Positions 41,382 through 50,833 of a DNA stretch of 64,000 nucleotides are shown here, in pieces. The stretch covers positions 124,001 to 188,000 of the forward strand of contig NZ_JACOON010000007.1 of NCBI RefSeq assembly GCF_014287795.1, written 5' to 3'. This stretch comes from Christensenella tenuis. Lineage in GTDB: Bacteria; Bacillota; Clostridia; Christensenellales; Christensenellaceae. The position numbers were made by a program, and so were the translations under genes. A model generated the notes under the pieces. It did not search any database. It was not told where the DNA came from and saw only the letters and a program-made list of their open reading frames with translations. Within the stretch, counting starts at the first letter, position 1. The number at the start of each line of letters is the position of its first letter.

Positions 41382-41847
41382 ACTAAATTCCCCTTTCTCC
41401 CCATTTGGATTTATCTACATAATATTCTCCAGGCAGGTCTTTTATATTGCATCAACCGATAAATTTTTGCACTATTTTTTTCTTCTCAAAAAAATGCGAT
41501 ATAGTTAAAAAAAACAGAAAATTTTACAACTCCTTTTCCCCTGAAAAGCTTTTCGTATCCAAATATGCTATTATAGCCGTTGCAAATAGAGCGGCTTATA
41601 AAAATCACGCGCTTTCTGAAATGGGCTGCCGGATTCCTGCCGGCCTCGACGGGCTCAAGCAAAATATTCTTCCAATGGGTTGGCATATGCGCGAACCGGT
41701 GGGCGTTTGATGATGGAACAATCCGGCAATCTCTTGCCCTGCAAAATCAAAAAGTGTTTTACAGATAAAAAACAGCATATTGTGGCAGAATCATATTCGT
41801 TGCAGGCCGGCACGGCCTGAGGGCAGGCATCCCTCCCCTGAACGCAC
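41382..41847. other. Intergenic region, no gene recognised
   Basis: About 465 bp between the UroD-family gene and the mutM terminator. Several short frames on both strands lack ribosome-binding sites and family resemblance. There are A/T-runs near 41470-41520 and small GC-rich inverted repeats (GCCGG ... CCGGC, 41629-41645), but I can assign no function. Confidence 0.5.
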
Positions 41848-41881
41848 AAAATGGCAGGTGCAAAAATTGCATCTGCCATTT
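41848..41881 (-). terminator. Terminator of the mutM operon
   Basis: A 15-bp stem with one mismatch (AAATGGCAGATGCAA / TTGCACCTGCCATTT on the minus strand) is followed by TTTTGTG, downstream of mutM. Confidence 0.8.
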
Positions 41882-41947
41882 CAAGATTGCTTTTGATTCC
41901 GTCTTCCCCCGAAGGCAAGGCTCTGCCGCTCTACAGCGGACGTGCCG

Positions 41948-42781
41948 TCAGCGCTTTTTTCCCTTCTGGCAATGCGGACAGAACACGCTTCCCCGGCCTG
42001 CGATCACAATACGCCGGAGAGGCGTGCCGCAATGCGGACAGGGAGCGCCTTCGTGTCCATACACCTGTAAAAAAGGCGTATTGCGGTATTCCGTACCATT
42101 TCCCGCAAGATATTCCGCAGGAGTAACGGTATTTTTTTCGATGAAATAACCCAAACGTTCGGGAATCGTTTCCGCAAGCCGTTTCCACTCATTTTTGGTA
42201 AGGGAGTCCGCAGCCCTGTCCGGGCGAATTCTTGATGCGAACAGGATTTCATCCGCATAAATATTGCCAATTCCGGCAATTACGCTCTGGTCGAGCAGGC
42301 ATTCTTTGACGGCTCTTTTCCGCCGGCCGCACAATGACTGCAAATAGGCTGCATCGAGCGTAGGATCAAAAGGCTCGGGCCCCAATTTATGCACGCCGCT
42401 TTTTACATCTTCCTCATCCTCTTTGACCAACCAAAAACGCCCGAAACGGCGGGGATCGATAAAGCGAAGTTCGTTTCCATCATCCAAACGGAACACAATA
42501 TGGGTATGCTTCTCCTCCGCAGTATGGCGCGGGACAAGAAGCAGCCTTCCAGTCATGCGCAAATGAAGGACGATACGTTTCCCTTCAAGGCACATAGCGA
42601 GGAATTTGCCACGCCGGTCCATGCCCCGAATGCGTACGCCGGCAACGCCGCTTTGGAACATCTCCGCAGACGGATAACTGATGATTTCAGGACGGTTCAG
42701 GATCACCTGTTCAATGGTCCGTCCGGAAACCTGCGGCTCCAAAACCCGTCTTATTGTTTCGACTTCCGGCAATTCCGGCAT
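41948..42781 (-). CDS. mutM: Formamidopyrimidine-DNA glycosylase
   Basis: The 277-residue repair enzyme removes oxidised purines such as 8-oxoguanine. It begins MPELPEVETIRRVLEP, in which Pro2 is the catalytic nucleophile, and has HLRMTGRLL, the H2TH region (LLDQSVIAGIGNIYADEILF) and a C-terminal zinc finger (CPHCGTPLRR ... CPHCQK). The start is fixed by the family's need for Pro2 and by AAAGGATTCAAGGG; the longer frame upstream is not used. It lies 54 bp downstream of thiI in the same direction. Confidence 0.96.
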   Translation of the reverse strand: MPELPEVETIRRVLEPQVSGRTIEQVILNRPEIISYPSAEMFQSGVAGVRIRGMDRRGKFLAMCLEGKRIVLHLRMTGRLLLVPRHTAEEKHTHIVFRLDDGNELRFIDPRRFGRFWLVKEDEEDVKSGVHKLGPEPFDPTLDAAYLQSLCGRRKRAVKECLLDQSVIAGIGNIYADEILFASRIRPDRAADSLTKNEWKRLAETIPERLGYFIEKNTVTPAEYLAGNGTEYRNTPFLQVYGHEGAPCPHCGTPLRRIVIAGRGSVFCPHCQKGKKR

Positions 42782-42835
42782 CCCTTGAATCCTTTCTTCC
42801 CCGGCGCCTGCCGGGGATGATGGCATTTTCAAAAC

Positions 42836-44005
42836 TTAACCAATGCTGATACGCTCCGCACCTTCCACCGCTGCGTCCACAAGCGCATCAATGTCAAGCA
42901 CACTCTCCGCTTCCACAATTCGTTCAAGCCGTGGACGCGTGAGCGGGTGTTTGGGTACAAATACCGTACAACAATCCTCATACGGCAGAATAGATGTTTC
43001 ATAGGTCCCGATCTTTTCCGCAATGCCTATGATATCGATTTTATCCATACCGATCAGCGGACGGAATACGGGCATTGAGGTCACGCTGTTGGTGACATAA
43101 ATGCTTTCCATTGTCTGGCTCGCAACCTGTCCGATGCTTTCTCCTGTGACGATCGCCTGCGCCCCGCATTTTTCAGCGAGTTTTTGCGCAATCCGCATCA
43201 TGAAGCGGCGCATGATGATAACAAGCATCTCATGCGGGCACTTCTCGTAAATCTGCATCTGGATATCCGTAAAGCTTACGACGTTCAAGTGGATTTTCCC
43301 GGCATACTCCGAAACGATTTTCGCAAGGTCAATTACCTTTTGCTTGGCCGCTTCGCTGGTATATGGAAAACTATGGTAATGTACGGCATTGATTTCTACG
43401 CCGCGCTTGGCGATCATATAACCCGCGACCGGGCTGTCGATTCCGCCGGACAGAAGGAGCATAGCGCGGCCATTCGAATGCTGCGGCATACCGCCCGCGC
43501 AAGGAATGATGTCTACATAACCATAGCACTGCTCGCGCACTTCGACATATACATTGAAATCCGGGGCATGCACATCCACGGAAAGGCCGGGAACGGCCTC
43601 AAGGATTCGTTCGCCAAGCTCAGCCGCAAGCTGCATGGAAGACAGCGGAAAACGCTTATCCGCGCGTTTGGCCTGAACCTTGAAAGTCGCCTCCTTAAGC
43701 CCTTGTTTGCCCATATAGTCCCGCACGAGGCGGATCATTGCCGCGCTTATGGAATCGATATCCTTTTCCATCTCTACAGCGGGGGAAACAGAGTGCAGAC
43801 CAAATACTTTCGTGACCGCTTCAATCGCGCGCGGCATTTCTTCCTCCGCAATGCCTGTCACATAAAAGCGGCCATACCCCTTTTGCGTAACCGCATTTGG
43901 AAAAATCTTCAATGCACGTTTAATCGCCTTCAATTGCAGCGATTCAAAATGCGGTCTGTTCTGGCCTTTTAAATGAATTTCCCCATAGCGAACCAATAAT
44001 ATCAT
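42836..44005 (-). CDS. thiI: tRNA 4-thiouridine sulfurtransferase
   Basis: The 389-residue enzyme makes 4-thiouridine in tRNA and can supply sulfur for thiamine. It has an N-terminal ferredoxin-like and THUMP region (residues 1-165), the PP-loop LLSGGIDSPVAGYMIAKRG, and a Cys-containing YEDCCTVFVPKHP loop. The rhodanese domain of longer ThiI proteins is absent, as in many Bacillota, where a dedicated cysteine desulfurase delivers sulfur; that gene is directly upstream. A TTTGGAGACGAGAAT region precedes the ATG. Confidence 0.95.
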   Translation of the reverse strand: MILLVRYGEIHLKGQNRPHFESLQLKAIKRALKIFPNAVTQKGYGRFYVTGIAEEEMPRAIEAVTKVFGLHSVSPAVEMEKDIDSISAAMIRLVRDYMGKQGLKEATFKVQAKRADKRFPLSSMQLAAELGERILEAVPGLSVDVHAPDFNVYVEVREQCYGYVDIIPCAGGMPQHSNGRAMLLLSGGIDSPVAGYMIAKRGVEINAVHYHSFPYTSEAAKQKVIDLAKIVSEYAGKIHLNVVSFTDIQMQIYEKCPHEMLVIIMRRFMMRIAQKLAEKCGAQAIVTGESIGQVASQTMESIYVTNSVTSMPVFRPLIGMDKIDIIGIAEKIGTYETSILPYEDCCTVFVPKHPLTRPRLERIVEAESVLDIDALVDAAVEGAERISIG

Positions 44006-44034
44006 ATTCTCGTCTCCAAACTAATATAAATCAC

Positions 44035-45180
44035 TTATTTCCTCATAAATTTCCGCAATACAGCGGCATTTTTTTCAATCTCCCGCGCGGCAAAGCGCAC
44101 CTCTTCTTCCGTATTAAACGGCGAAAAACTGATGCGCACCGCTCCTGCCGCTTCCTCCTGCGAAAGCCCGAGCGCTGCGGCAATACGGCTTTTTCCTTTT
44201 TTTGAGGAACAGGCCGAGCCTGTGGAAATATAGACGCCCGCCGCTTCCAGCGTATGAAGAAGCGTTTCCCCATTTACGCCCAACACGGAAATATTTACGA
44301 TATGCGCGCAGGCATCCGCTTCATTTTCCGGCGAGAGTACCTCTACGTCCGGTATATTTGAACATTCGTTCAGAAAAATCTCCTTCAGGATATGCACATG
44401 CCCGGGATCAACCATTGTTTCGAAATATTCCGCCGCTGCCGCAAAAGATAAGATCCCCAGTGTATTTTGCGTCCCCGACCGCAGGCCGTTCTCCTGTCCG
44501 CCGCCAAGGATATAGGGTTTCAGGGGCGTATGGTCCTTATAAAAAACGGCGCCCGTGCCCTTATGCGCATGCAGCTTGTGTGCACTGACCGTATAATAGT
44601 CGATGTTCGACGTATTTTGCAGGCGCTCCTTGCAAAAAGCCTGCACACCGTCTGAATGGAACATAGCGTGCGGATTTTTTGCTTTCACAAGCGCCGCAAT
44701 CCGCTCAATATCATTTTTTGCTCCAGTCTCGTTATTCACATGCATAATGCTGACGAGCGCGGTATCTTCGGTAACGGCATTTGCAACTGCCTCCGGCGAC
44801 ACCACGCCGTTCTTGTTCGTTGGGACAAACGTAACGCCGTATCCTGCGTTTTGCAGAAATTTAAAGCTTTCCTCCACGCACGGATGCTCTGCGCCACCGC
44901 ATACATAATGCATATTTTTTTTCTGTTTTGCGCCGCGCAAAATAACCGTATTTGCACTTTCCGAACCGCAGCTTGTAAAAAAACACTTATGGCCCTGCCC
45001 GCCAAACACACGCAAAAGCGTTCCCTTGGCATCATCAATCTGCTTTTGTACACGCGTTGCACACGCATACAGCGCGGAAGGATTTTGCCATGCATCCGCA
45101 GCATAGGCTGTATAAATTTCCTTCAGTTCTTCGAGCGGCCTGGTGGTTGCCGCATTATCCAAATAAATTTCCCGTATCAT
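44035..45180 (-). CDS. Cysteine desulfurase (NifS/IscS family), ThiI partner
   Basis: The 381-residue PLP enzyme takes sulfur from cysteine. Seen are IYLDNAATTRPLEELK, SCGSESANTVILRGAKQ, GAEHPCVEESFKFLQ, VNNETGAKNDI, SAHKLHAHKGTGAVFYKD with the PLP lysine, and the catalytic Cys in ISTGSACSSKKGK. It precedes thiI by 29 bp, matching the NifZ-ThiI pairing of Bacillota. The ATG at 45180 is chosen; an ATG nine bases earlier is possible (TTGGGTACA before it). The rest of the upstream open frame is not credible. Confidence 0.93.
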   Translation of the reverse strand: MIREIYLDNAATTRPLEELKEIYTAYAADAWQNPSALYACATRVQKQIDDAKGTLLRVFGGQGHKCFFTSCGSESANTVILRGAKQKKNMHYVCGGAEHPCVEESFKFLQNAGYGVTFVPTNKNGVVSPEAVANAVTEDTALVSIMHVNNETGAKNDIERIAALVKAKNPHAMFHSDGVQAFCKERLQNTSNIDYYTVSAHKLHAHKGTGAVFYKDHTPLKPYILGGGQENGLRSGTQNTLGILSFAAAAEYFETMVDPGHVHILKEIFLNECSNIPDVEVLSPENEADACAHIVNISVLGVNGETLLHTLEAAGVYISTGSACSSKKGKSRIAAALGLSQEEAAGAVRISFSPFNTEEEVRFAAREIEKNAAVLRKFMRK

Positions 45181-45597
45181 AAAGACCATTGTACCCAATA
45201 AAAATTTCAGGCCGCGCCGGAGCCTGTTACAAATATTATAACATACTTGCAATTCAAATTCTTTTTTCTTTACCCCTCCCGCGGAAAAATATCCCGTCAA
45301 AGATAAGAGGCGCGGTTTCCCGCGCCTTAACTTGCCCGAATGTCCCGCTGCTTTGCGGCTGGACACTGTTCGAATTTGCGGCCACTTTACGAATGACCGC
45401 AAAACGCCAACCGCCCTATGCGCAAGCCGCCCCTGCCCGAATGTCAATGCGGCAAAGATGTGCCCTATTCCGAGGGTTCAAGCAGACAGGGGCGCGGAAA
45501 ACCGCGCCCCTGGCCTTTTGTGTTCCTCCACACAATCCTTCATACCAAGCAAAACCTGCTGCGGCTCTGCTTCATACGGCACAAAGAAAATTATTTT
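45181..45597. other. Intergenic region with GC-rich hairpins downstream of the HtrA gene
   Basis: About 415 bp without a gene. It holds two strong hairpins, CAGGGGCGCGG / CCGCGCCCCTG (45487-45512) and GGCGCGG / CCGCGCC (45309-45326), plus two copies of TGCCCGAATGTC (45332 and 45434 areas). The hairpin nearest the htrA stop is a candidate terminator, though its T-run is weak. The repeats could be leftovers of a duplicated element. Confidence 0.5.
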
Positions 45598-46986
45598 TCA
45601 GCCAATATTATTCATATCCGCGAGTGTAAATTCCACCGAATACTCCTGGCCTTCCCGCCAGACCTTTGCTGTCACTTTTTCGCCGACTTCCTTTTGAGAC
45701 AACACGGGCATATCCGCCCCGGCCGTAAGGTCTACGCCGTCTATCTCCGTAATGACATCATTTTGCTGCAATCCTGCCTGGTCTGCCGGGCCGCCTGCTG
45801 TAACGTCTACCACAAGTGCGCCGCGGGGCGTATCCCACAGCCTTGCGTCCACATCCGAAATCAGGCTGTAGGTGATACCAATTCCCGCGCGCGGAATACT
45901 GCCGTTTTCAATCAACTGCTGCGCCGTATCGATTGCCTTATTGATCGGTATCGCATATCCTACCCCTTCGGAAGTGAGAAGGTTCCCGTTCGCGTCCATT
46001 CCGGAATAATACTTTTTAGCCGTATTAACGCCGATTACCTTGCCATCCTCCCCAACAAGCGGACCGCCCGAATTTCCGGCGTTGATTGCTGCATCCGTCT
46101 GGATCATCTGCATTTTATTTCCGTCCAGCGCAATTTCCTTCTGCGCAATGCTTACATGCCCAACCGTAACGGAATTATTAAAGGTCTCCCCGCGAACATT
46201 ACCAATGGCGACCGCAAGTTCCCCCGCCTTTACGGAGTCACTGTCTCCAATCGGCACTGCTTTGATTCCGAGGTTTTCCACCTTGATTACTGCAATATCC
46301 GAGCTGGAATCCCCGCCGACCTTTTCGGCGATATGCTCCTGCCCGTCCGGTGTCGTTACCTTAATCAGGTTGCCGTCCGCGATAACGTGGTTGTTGGTAA
46401 GGATATATCCTTCCGCTTCGGAAATTACAAAGCCCGTTCCCGCGTCAAGCGCCTGCTCAACCGGCTCCTGCCCCGAAACAAGCTGTTTATTATAAGCCGT
46501 AATCCCCACTACGCTGCCTGAAATGTTTTCGGCAATCTCAACCGCCGGATTTTGCGTATTCCGGATTCCCTGCGCTTCGCCGCCGAGAGAGGGCGCTTCG
46601 CCCGTTCCTTGTTCCTGCGTCTGCTCTTCTTTTGTAGGGAGCTGCTGCACAGGCAGGTTTGCCCCCGTCACTGCCGGCATAATAACAAAAGCCGTTAAAA
46701 GGCCGCCCGCTACAATACCGGCAACCGCCGATACCAATACCTTGGGAAATTTCCGTTTCTTTTTTTGTTCCCTAGGGGCTTCCCCAAAGGACGGCTCCTG
46801 CTGCCCTCCCGTAGTTTGCTGCATATTCGGCTGCTGCGCATAATAACCGTACACCGGCGTTTGCTGCGGCTGCCCCTGCTGCATATCGGGCTGAACCGGA
46901 GGCACATTTGCCTGGCTTCCCTGCCCCCCGGCTGATTCGGGCTGGCCACTCTGTCCGCTAAATTGGTTAAACTCGTTTTCGCTCAT
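45598..46986 (-). CDS. HtrA/DegP-type membrane-anchored serine protease with PDZ domain
   Basis: The 462-residue protein has a Gln/Pro/Gly-rich cytoplasmic N-terminus (about 1-75, with repeated QQ and YGYY), one TM segment (KVLVSAVAGIVAGGLLTAFV), a linker, then a trypsin-like domain. Its triad is LTNNHVIADG (His), DSSSDIAVIKV (Asp) and INAGNSGGPLV (Ser). A C-terminal PDZ domain follows (GALVVDVTAGGPADQAGLQQ). It degrades or refolds damaged proteins outside the membrane. AGGGAGG lies upstream of the ATG. It is transcribed alone and not next to a CssRS-type system, although a two-component system lies 1 kb upstream on the same strand. Confidence 0.93.
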   Translation of the reverse strand: MSENEFNQFSGQSGQPESAGGQGSQANVPPVQPDMQQGQPQQTPVYGYYAQQPNMQQTTGGQQEPSFGEAPREQKKKRKFPKVLVSAVAGIVAGGLLTAFVIMPAVTGANLPVQQLPTKEEQTQEQGTGEAPSLGGEAQGIRNTQNPAVEIAENISGSVVGITAYNKQLVSGQEPVEQALDAGTGFVISEAEGYILTNNHVIADGNLIKVTTPDGQEHIAEKVGGDSSSDIAVIKVENLGIKAVPIGDSDSVKAGELAVAIGNVRGETFNNSVTVGHVSIAQKEIALDGNKMQMIQTDAAINAGNSGGPLVGEDGKVIGVNTAKKYYSGMDANGNLLTSEGVGYAIPINKAIDTAQQLIENGSIPRAGIGITYSLISDVDARLWDTPRGALVVDVTAGGPADQAGLQQNDVITEIDGVDLTAGADMPVLSQKEVGEKVTAKVWREGQEYSVEFTLADMNNIG

Positions 46987-47149
46987 AAGCGCTCTAACCT
47001 CCCTGTGAAATTACCATCAGAAATAATGCCGAATGATTTGTTCAATCTTTATTCATTATGGTACGCGAATTATGTGAAAAATATATGAACAAATTTTTAA
47101 AAAACATCAAATCCCCGCTTTTTCGCACCGGATACCATCATACCACAAT

Positions 47150-47900
47150 TTTTACGGTTTTTAGCCAAGACCACCAGCTAAGCTGGCGGCTTGCGCCGAC
47201 TCCTATAAGGGCCCTGGTACCAGCCGCGCCTGATGGCACATTGAATTGTCTGTCAACTGCACCGTTTCTACAGGCTATCTCTTAAGGGGCTGTCTTATTT
47301 TTTCCTTTGTCTCCCGGCTCACCCGTAAACGGGTCTCTGTACTTCTTCAGGCTTATTTGACCTGCGGTAGTATCTTCCTGCAATTGACGCCTTATGTATT
47401 TTCTATCCTCTTTGCATTTTTGCCTACCGTATCTACAGAATACCCCCCCCACCAGAAACGACGCTTCCCATATTTGTACTTTAGATTGGCGCGCCTGCCG
47501 AATATCATCAACGAACTTTTTCTTTTGAGATATCTCATAATATCCGACACGCTATACTTGGGGAGGATTTTTAGAATCATATGCACATGTTCCGGGCATA
47601 ATTCCACTTCTATGATTTCTATCCCATAATTCCCGTAAAATTTTTCCTATATACGCTCTTATCCTCCCTTATATTACCTGTCTCCTGTACTTCGGAGCGA
47701 ATGCTATACTGTTCTGAATCACACGCTTCGCCATAAGGAAAGGTTATACAAAACATGATTTTTCCTTTTTGATAAATCCACGGGTCTGATTTGTTTAGAT
47801 TGCTATAAACAATGCTACATGATATTTGCTTTCCCATGTTGTGTGTTAAGGTGTTTTTGTCCATTGTACTACCTCTTTTGCTTCTGTGGTACAGCTGGCA
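47150..47900 (-). mobile_element. Decayed IS200/IS605-type insertion sequence
   Basis: The space between htrA and the histidine kinase gene contains a broken tnpA of the Y1 transposase family and a hairpin-forming end (CCAGCTAAGCTGG near 47173) as found at IS200 ends. No accessory tnpB is present. The limits are estimated. Confidence 0.75.
47282..47864 (-). pseudogene. tnpA: IS200/IS605 TnpA (Y1 transposase) remnant
   Basis: Fragments in different frames rebuild a TnpA. MDKNTLTHN starts it at 47864. APKYRRQVI-like and IGKILRELW pieces follow. The long middle part LCPEHVHMILKILPKYSVSD, RYLKRKSSLMIFG and YKYGKRRFWWGGYSVDTVGK carries the HxH metal motif. KYIRRQLQED with the catalytic Tyr region comes after a one-base shift, and YRDPFTGEPGDKGKNK leads to a stop at 47282. 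At least three frame changes and an insertion of roughly 110 bp after the KYHV position inactivate it. Confidence 0.85.
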
Positions 47901-47953
47901 ATCTGTCATCATTTTTGCATTGGAGTTTTTTCCTGAAGCTAAAGCTACATCAG

Positions 47954-47985
47954 AAAGGCCCGGGAAGCCTTTTCCCCGGGCCTTT
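47954..47985 (-). terminator. Terminator of the two-component operon
   Basis: An 11-bp stem (AAAGGCCCGGG / CCCGGGCCTTT) with a ten-base loop lies six bases past the histidine kinase stop. Confidence 0.85.
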
Positions 47986-47991
47986 GATGAA

Positions 47992-49416
47992 TCAATCCGC
48001 TTTTTTGAGCGTGAACGTAAAAGTTGTGCCGTCCTGCTCATTCGACGTAACCCAGACCCTCTGCCCGTGTGCTTTCAGTATGTTCTTTACAATAGAAAGG
48101 CCAATTCCCGTTCCTTCTTTTTCCCGCGTGTGGGATTTATCGATCTTGTAAAAACGATCGAAAATATAGGGGATATCCTGCTCGGGAATGACGTCGCCGG
48201 AATTGCTTATCCTTACCCAGACGGAATCCCCATGCACTTCATCCGACACGCGAATCCTGCCGCCTTCATCCACGAACTTAATCGCGTTTTCAAGGATATT
48301 ATGCAATACCTGGGTAAGGCGGTTCATGTCGGCCAGAACGTATACCTTGTCATCCGTAATATCTGCCTCCACCTCCAGGTTTTTTGCATTGATCTTACTT
48401 TCAAAAGAGAGCAGCACGCGGCGGATGAGTTCGCCGATATCAATATGCTCCATCTGCATTGGGAACTGTCCCGACTCGATTTTCGCAAGGTCGAGCATAT
48501 CTGTAATCAGCAGGTTAAGGCGTTTGGACTCACCCAGTACGACTTCGAGATAGTGGTCGATCTCGTCCCTTGGAATAGTGCCGTCAAGTGCCGCTTGCAC
48601 AAGCCCCTGAATGGAAGTAAGCGGGCTCCGCAGTTCATGCGATACATTGGCGATCAAGCTCTCACGTGACGCTTCATATTTTTTCAGGTCCCGCGCCACA
48701 CTGTTGAACGTGTCTGCAAGCTGCCCTATTTCATCTTTTGAGCTCACCTTCAGGTGAATATCAAAATCCCCTTTTGCAAGCTGGCGCGCCCCGAGCGTTA
48801 CCACGGAGAGGGGGCGCAGCATACTCCGCGAGAAGATATACGTCAGCACAATGCCGAGGGCCGCAGATATTCCCGCCGCGAGGACAATCTGCCGGTACAT
48901 TGCCATAAGGGATTGTTCCATTTCGTAGATTTGCTTGTGTACGAATACGTATCCTGAAATCTGGTCGCCGCTCATGACGGGTGTGGCAACGGTGAGGACG
49001 GGCGTATTAAACACATTATTGGCTTCTGTAATTTTACGCACGGTATTGCCCTTGTTGAGCTCGGCAATCATGTCTTCATAATAGGTCTGGATTTCCTTTT
49101 GCGTGACGCTTGTGCGCCCGCTGGGATCTTCCATCAGCCATCCTGCAAGATCACTGTTGATTATCCATATGGCATTGTTGTTCGCTTTTGCTTTGGCGGC
49201 AATCTGTTCATTGAGCTGGTAAAAAGACAGGGCGCCGTTGGCATACAGGTTGATTAGGTTTTCCACCTCGTCTGCCGTGGTGGTCATCTGCTGCTTGCTG
49301 TCGTCAAGATAGGCTTTCCTGACCACCTGGCTCATCATAAGGCCGGACAAAAGCAGGGCGATCATGATGATCGCCATAAACAGCAGCATTATTTTACCAA
49401 AAATGGTTTTTATCAT
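47992..49416 (-). CDS. Sensor histidine kinase
   Basis: The 474-residue membrane kinase has TM1 at about 8-30, an extracytoplasmic domain of about 135 residues, TM2 near 170-190 and a HAMP linker (RPLSVVTLGARQLAKGDFDI). The H-box is NVSHELRSPLTSIQGLVQAA, and the ATPase motifs are NILENAIKFV, ISNSGDVIPEQDIPYIFDRF and GTGIGLSIVKNILK. It resembles envelope-stress kinases such as WalK/CssS-type proteins, but the signal is unknown. It is downstream of its response regulator gene with a 146-bp gap. ACGGGGAAAACAG precedes the ATG. Confidence 0.94.
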   Translation of the reverse strand: MIKTIFGKIMLLFMAIIMIALLLSGLMMSQVVRKAYLDDSKQQMTTTADEVENLINLYANGALSFYQLNEQIAAKAKANNNAIWIINSDLAGWLMEDPSGRTSVTQKEIQTYYEDMIAELNKGNTVRKITEANNVFNTPVLTVATPVMSGDQISGYVFVHKQIYEMEQSLMAMYRQIVLAAGISAALGIVLTYIFSRSMLRPLSVVTLGARQLAKGDFDIHLKVSSKDEIGQLADTFNSVARDLKKYEASRESLIANVSHELRSPLTSIQGLVQAALDGTIPRDEIDHYLEVVLGESKRLNLLITDMLDLAKIESGQFPMQMEHIDIGELIRRVLLSFESKINAKNLEVEADITDDKVYVLADMNRLTQVLHNILENAIKFVDEGGRIRVSDEVHGDSVWVRISNSGDVIPEQDIPYIFDRFYKIDKSHTREKEGTGIGLSIVKNILKAHGQRVWVTSNEQDGTTFTFTLKKAD

Positions 49417-49530
49417 CTGTTTTCCCCGTCTTTTCGATTCTTATGGGATTATTATAATCGCTTTTTATGGCCAAAGTGTAAATAAATCATGACAATTAAT
49501 ATCTGCCCCATGCACAAGGAACCATAAAGA

Positions 49531-49548
49531 GCGCGCTGCATGGCGCGC
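49531..49548 (-). promoter_or_regulatory. Stem-loop between response regulator and kinase genes
   Basis: GCGCGC-TGCATG-GCGCGC lies just downstream of the response regulator stop, followed on the minus strand by TCTTTATGG. It is too T-poor for a strong terminator and is more likely a partial terminator or mRNA-processing element within the operon. Confidence 0.5.
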
Positions 49549-49562
49549 AGAAAAAACGCTTT

Positions 49563-50234
49563 CTAAATTTCGAATTTATAGCCTACGCCCCACACGGTTT
49601 TGATCTGCCATGGTTCATCATCCTTAAATTTCTCGCGCAGGCGTTTGATATGTACGTCTACCGTGCGGGAATCTCCGAAATACTCGAATCCCCACACCTG
49701 CTCTAAAAGCTGGTCGCGCGTGAACACCTTGTTGGGCCGCGATGCGAGGAAATAGAGCAGCTCAATCTCCTTGGGCGGCATTTGTACTTCCCTGCCCTCA
49801 TAGATTACCTGATAATTCTGCATATCGATCTTAAGGTTCGGATATTCGAGGATATCCGATTTATCTTCCTGATTGCTGCGCCGGATAACCGCCTTGACAC
49901 GCGCTACAAGTTCCTTCGGGTCAAATGGTTTTACGATATAATCGTCCGCGCCGAGCTCGAGCGCCAGTACTTTATCAAACGTTTCTCCTTTGGCTGTCAG
50001 CATAATGACCGGCACATTCGATTTCGCCCTGATTTGTTTGATCGTTTCAATGCCATCCTGTACGGGCATCATAATATCAAGGATAACGAGATCATACTGC
50101 TTGCCGAAAAACAGATCTACCCCGATCGCTCCGTCCGCCGCCTCCGTGACTTCATAACCTTCCTTGCGCAAATATAGCTTGACTACCTCGCGGATATTTT
50201 TATCATCATCTATCACCAGAATATTTTGTTTCAT
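49563..50234 (-). CDS. OmpR/PhoB-family response regulator
   Basis: The 223-residue regulator has a receiver domain with NILVIDDDKNIREVVKLYLR, DLVILDIMMPVQDGIETI (phospho-Asp) and DDYIVKPFDP (Lys), and a winged helix with VQMPPKEIELLYFLASRPN, RTVDVHIKRLREKF and KTVWGVGYKFEI. AAAAGGAGAGAACCG precedes the ATG. It pairs with the kinase encoded downstream. Whether the HtrA gene 2.5 kb further on is a target cannot be told from the sequence. Confidence 0.95.
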   Translation of the reverse strand: MKQNILVIDDDKNIREVVKLYLRKEGYEVTEAADGAIGVDLFFGKQYDLVILDIMMPVQDGIETIKQIRAKSNVPVIMLTAKGETFDKVLALELGADDYIVKPFDPKELVARVKAVIRRSNQEDKSDILEYPNLKIDMQNYQVIYEGREVQMPPKEIELLYFLASRPNKVFTRDQLLEQVWGFEYFGDSRTVDVHIKRLREKFKDDEPWQIKTVWGVGYKFEI

Positions 50235-50267
50235 CGGTTCTCTCCTTTTCGATGTGGGACTACTGTT

Positions 50268-50705
50268 TTAATGAATCTCCACTACCTTTATACCATGTTT
50301 TATAAGCAATGCGCAAGTCACGCCGCATCCATCCCGGAGCATTCCTTTAAACGTACCGTCGTAGATCTTTTCCACCCCGCACGACGGGCTTTTGGCTTTC
50401 AGCCACACTTCACGCGCGCCGTTTTGCTGTACACAGGCGAGAAACCTGCGCGCGCCGTTCAAAAATTCCTGCGTGACGCACTTGCCCTCTTTATTATAAA
50501 CATCCGCCTCCCCGCGTAAAACGCTGAAACCGTCTCCGCCGCGAATCTCTGCCGGAGGACGCGGTATCCGAAGGCCGGACATCGCTTCCGGGCACGCGCA
50601 TACCGCTTTTCCGTCTCGAACCAACCGCAGGACCTCATCATCCGGTTTCGCACTTCCGTCATATCTGCATTTTTTTCCCGCAAGGCAGGCGCTTACTACA
50701 ATCAT
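50268..50705 (-). CDS. DUF523 family protein
   Basis: The 145-residue protein shows the DUF523 features MIVVSACLAGKKCRYDGSAK, AVCACPEAMSGLRIPRPPAE and KAKSPSCGVEKIYDGTFKGM, with conserved cysteines that suggest a metal or Fe-S site. The function is unknown to me. GAGGAGATTCGAA precedes the ATG. It sits just upstream of the response regulator gene and might be co-transcribed with it. Confidence 0.92.
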   Translation of the reverse strand: MIVVSACLAGKKCRYDGSAKPDDEVLRLVRDGKAVCACPEAMSGLRIPRPPAEIRGGDGFSVLRGEADVYNKEGKCVTQEFLNGARRFLACVQQNGAREVWLKAKSPSCGVEKIYDGTFKGMLRDGCGVTCALLIKHGIKVVEIH

Positions 50706-50833
50706 TTCGAATCTCCTCTGCTAAGCCCGCTGTTTGGATAACGGGAGGGCGCATCCACACGCCATATAAGGAATAAAAAGCCAGCAATTGCATCCGACGG
50801 CTTCGCACAAAAATCCAGCGTGTTTCGAACGCA

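Noticed and set aside
41447..41710. Short plus-strand frame in the gap before the UroD-family gene
   Set aside because: No ribosome-binding site or known domain; likely non-coding.
45418..46521. 367-codon plus-strand frame
   Set aside because: Antisense to the HtrA gene, with no motif or start site.
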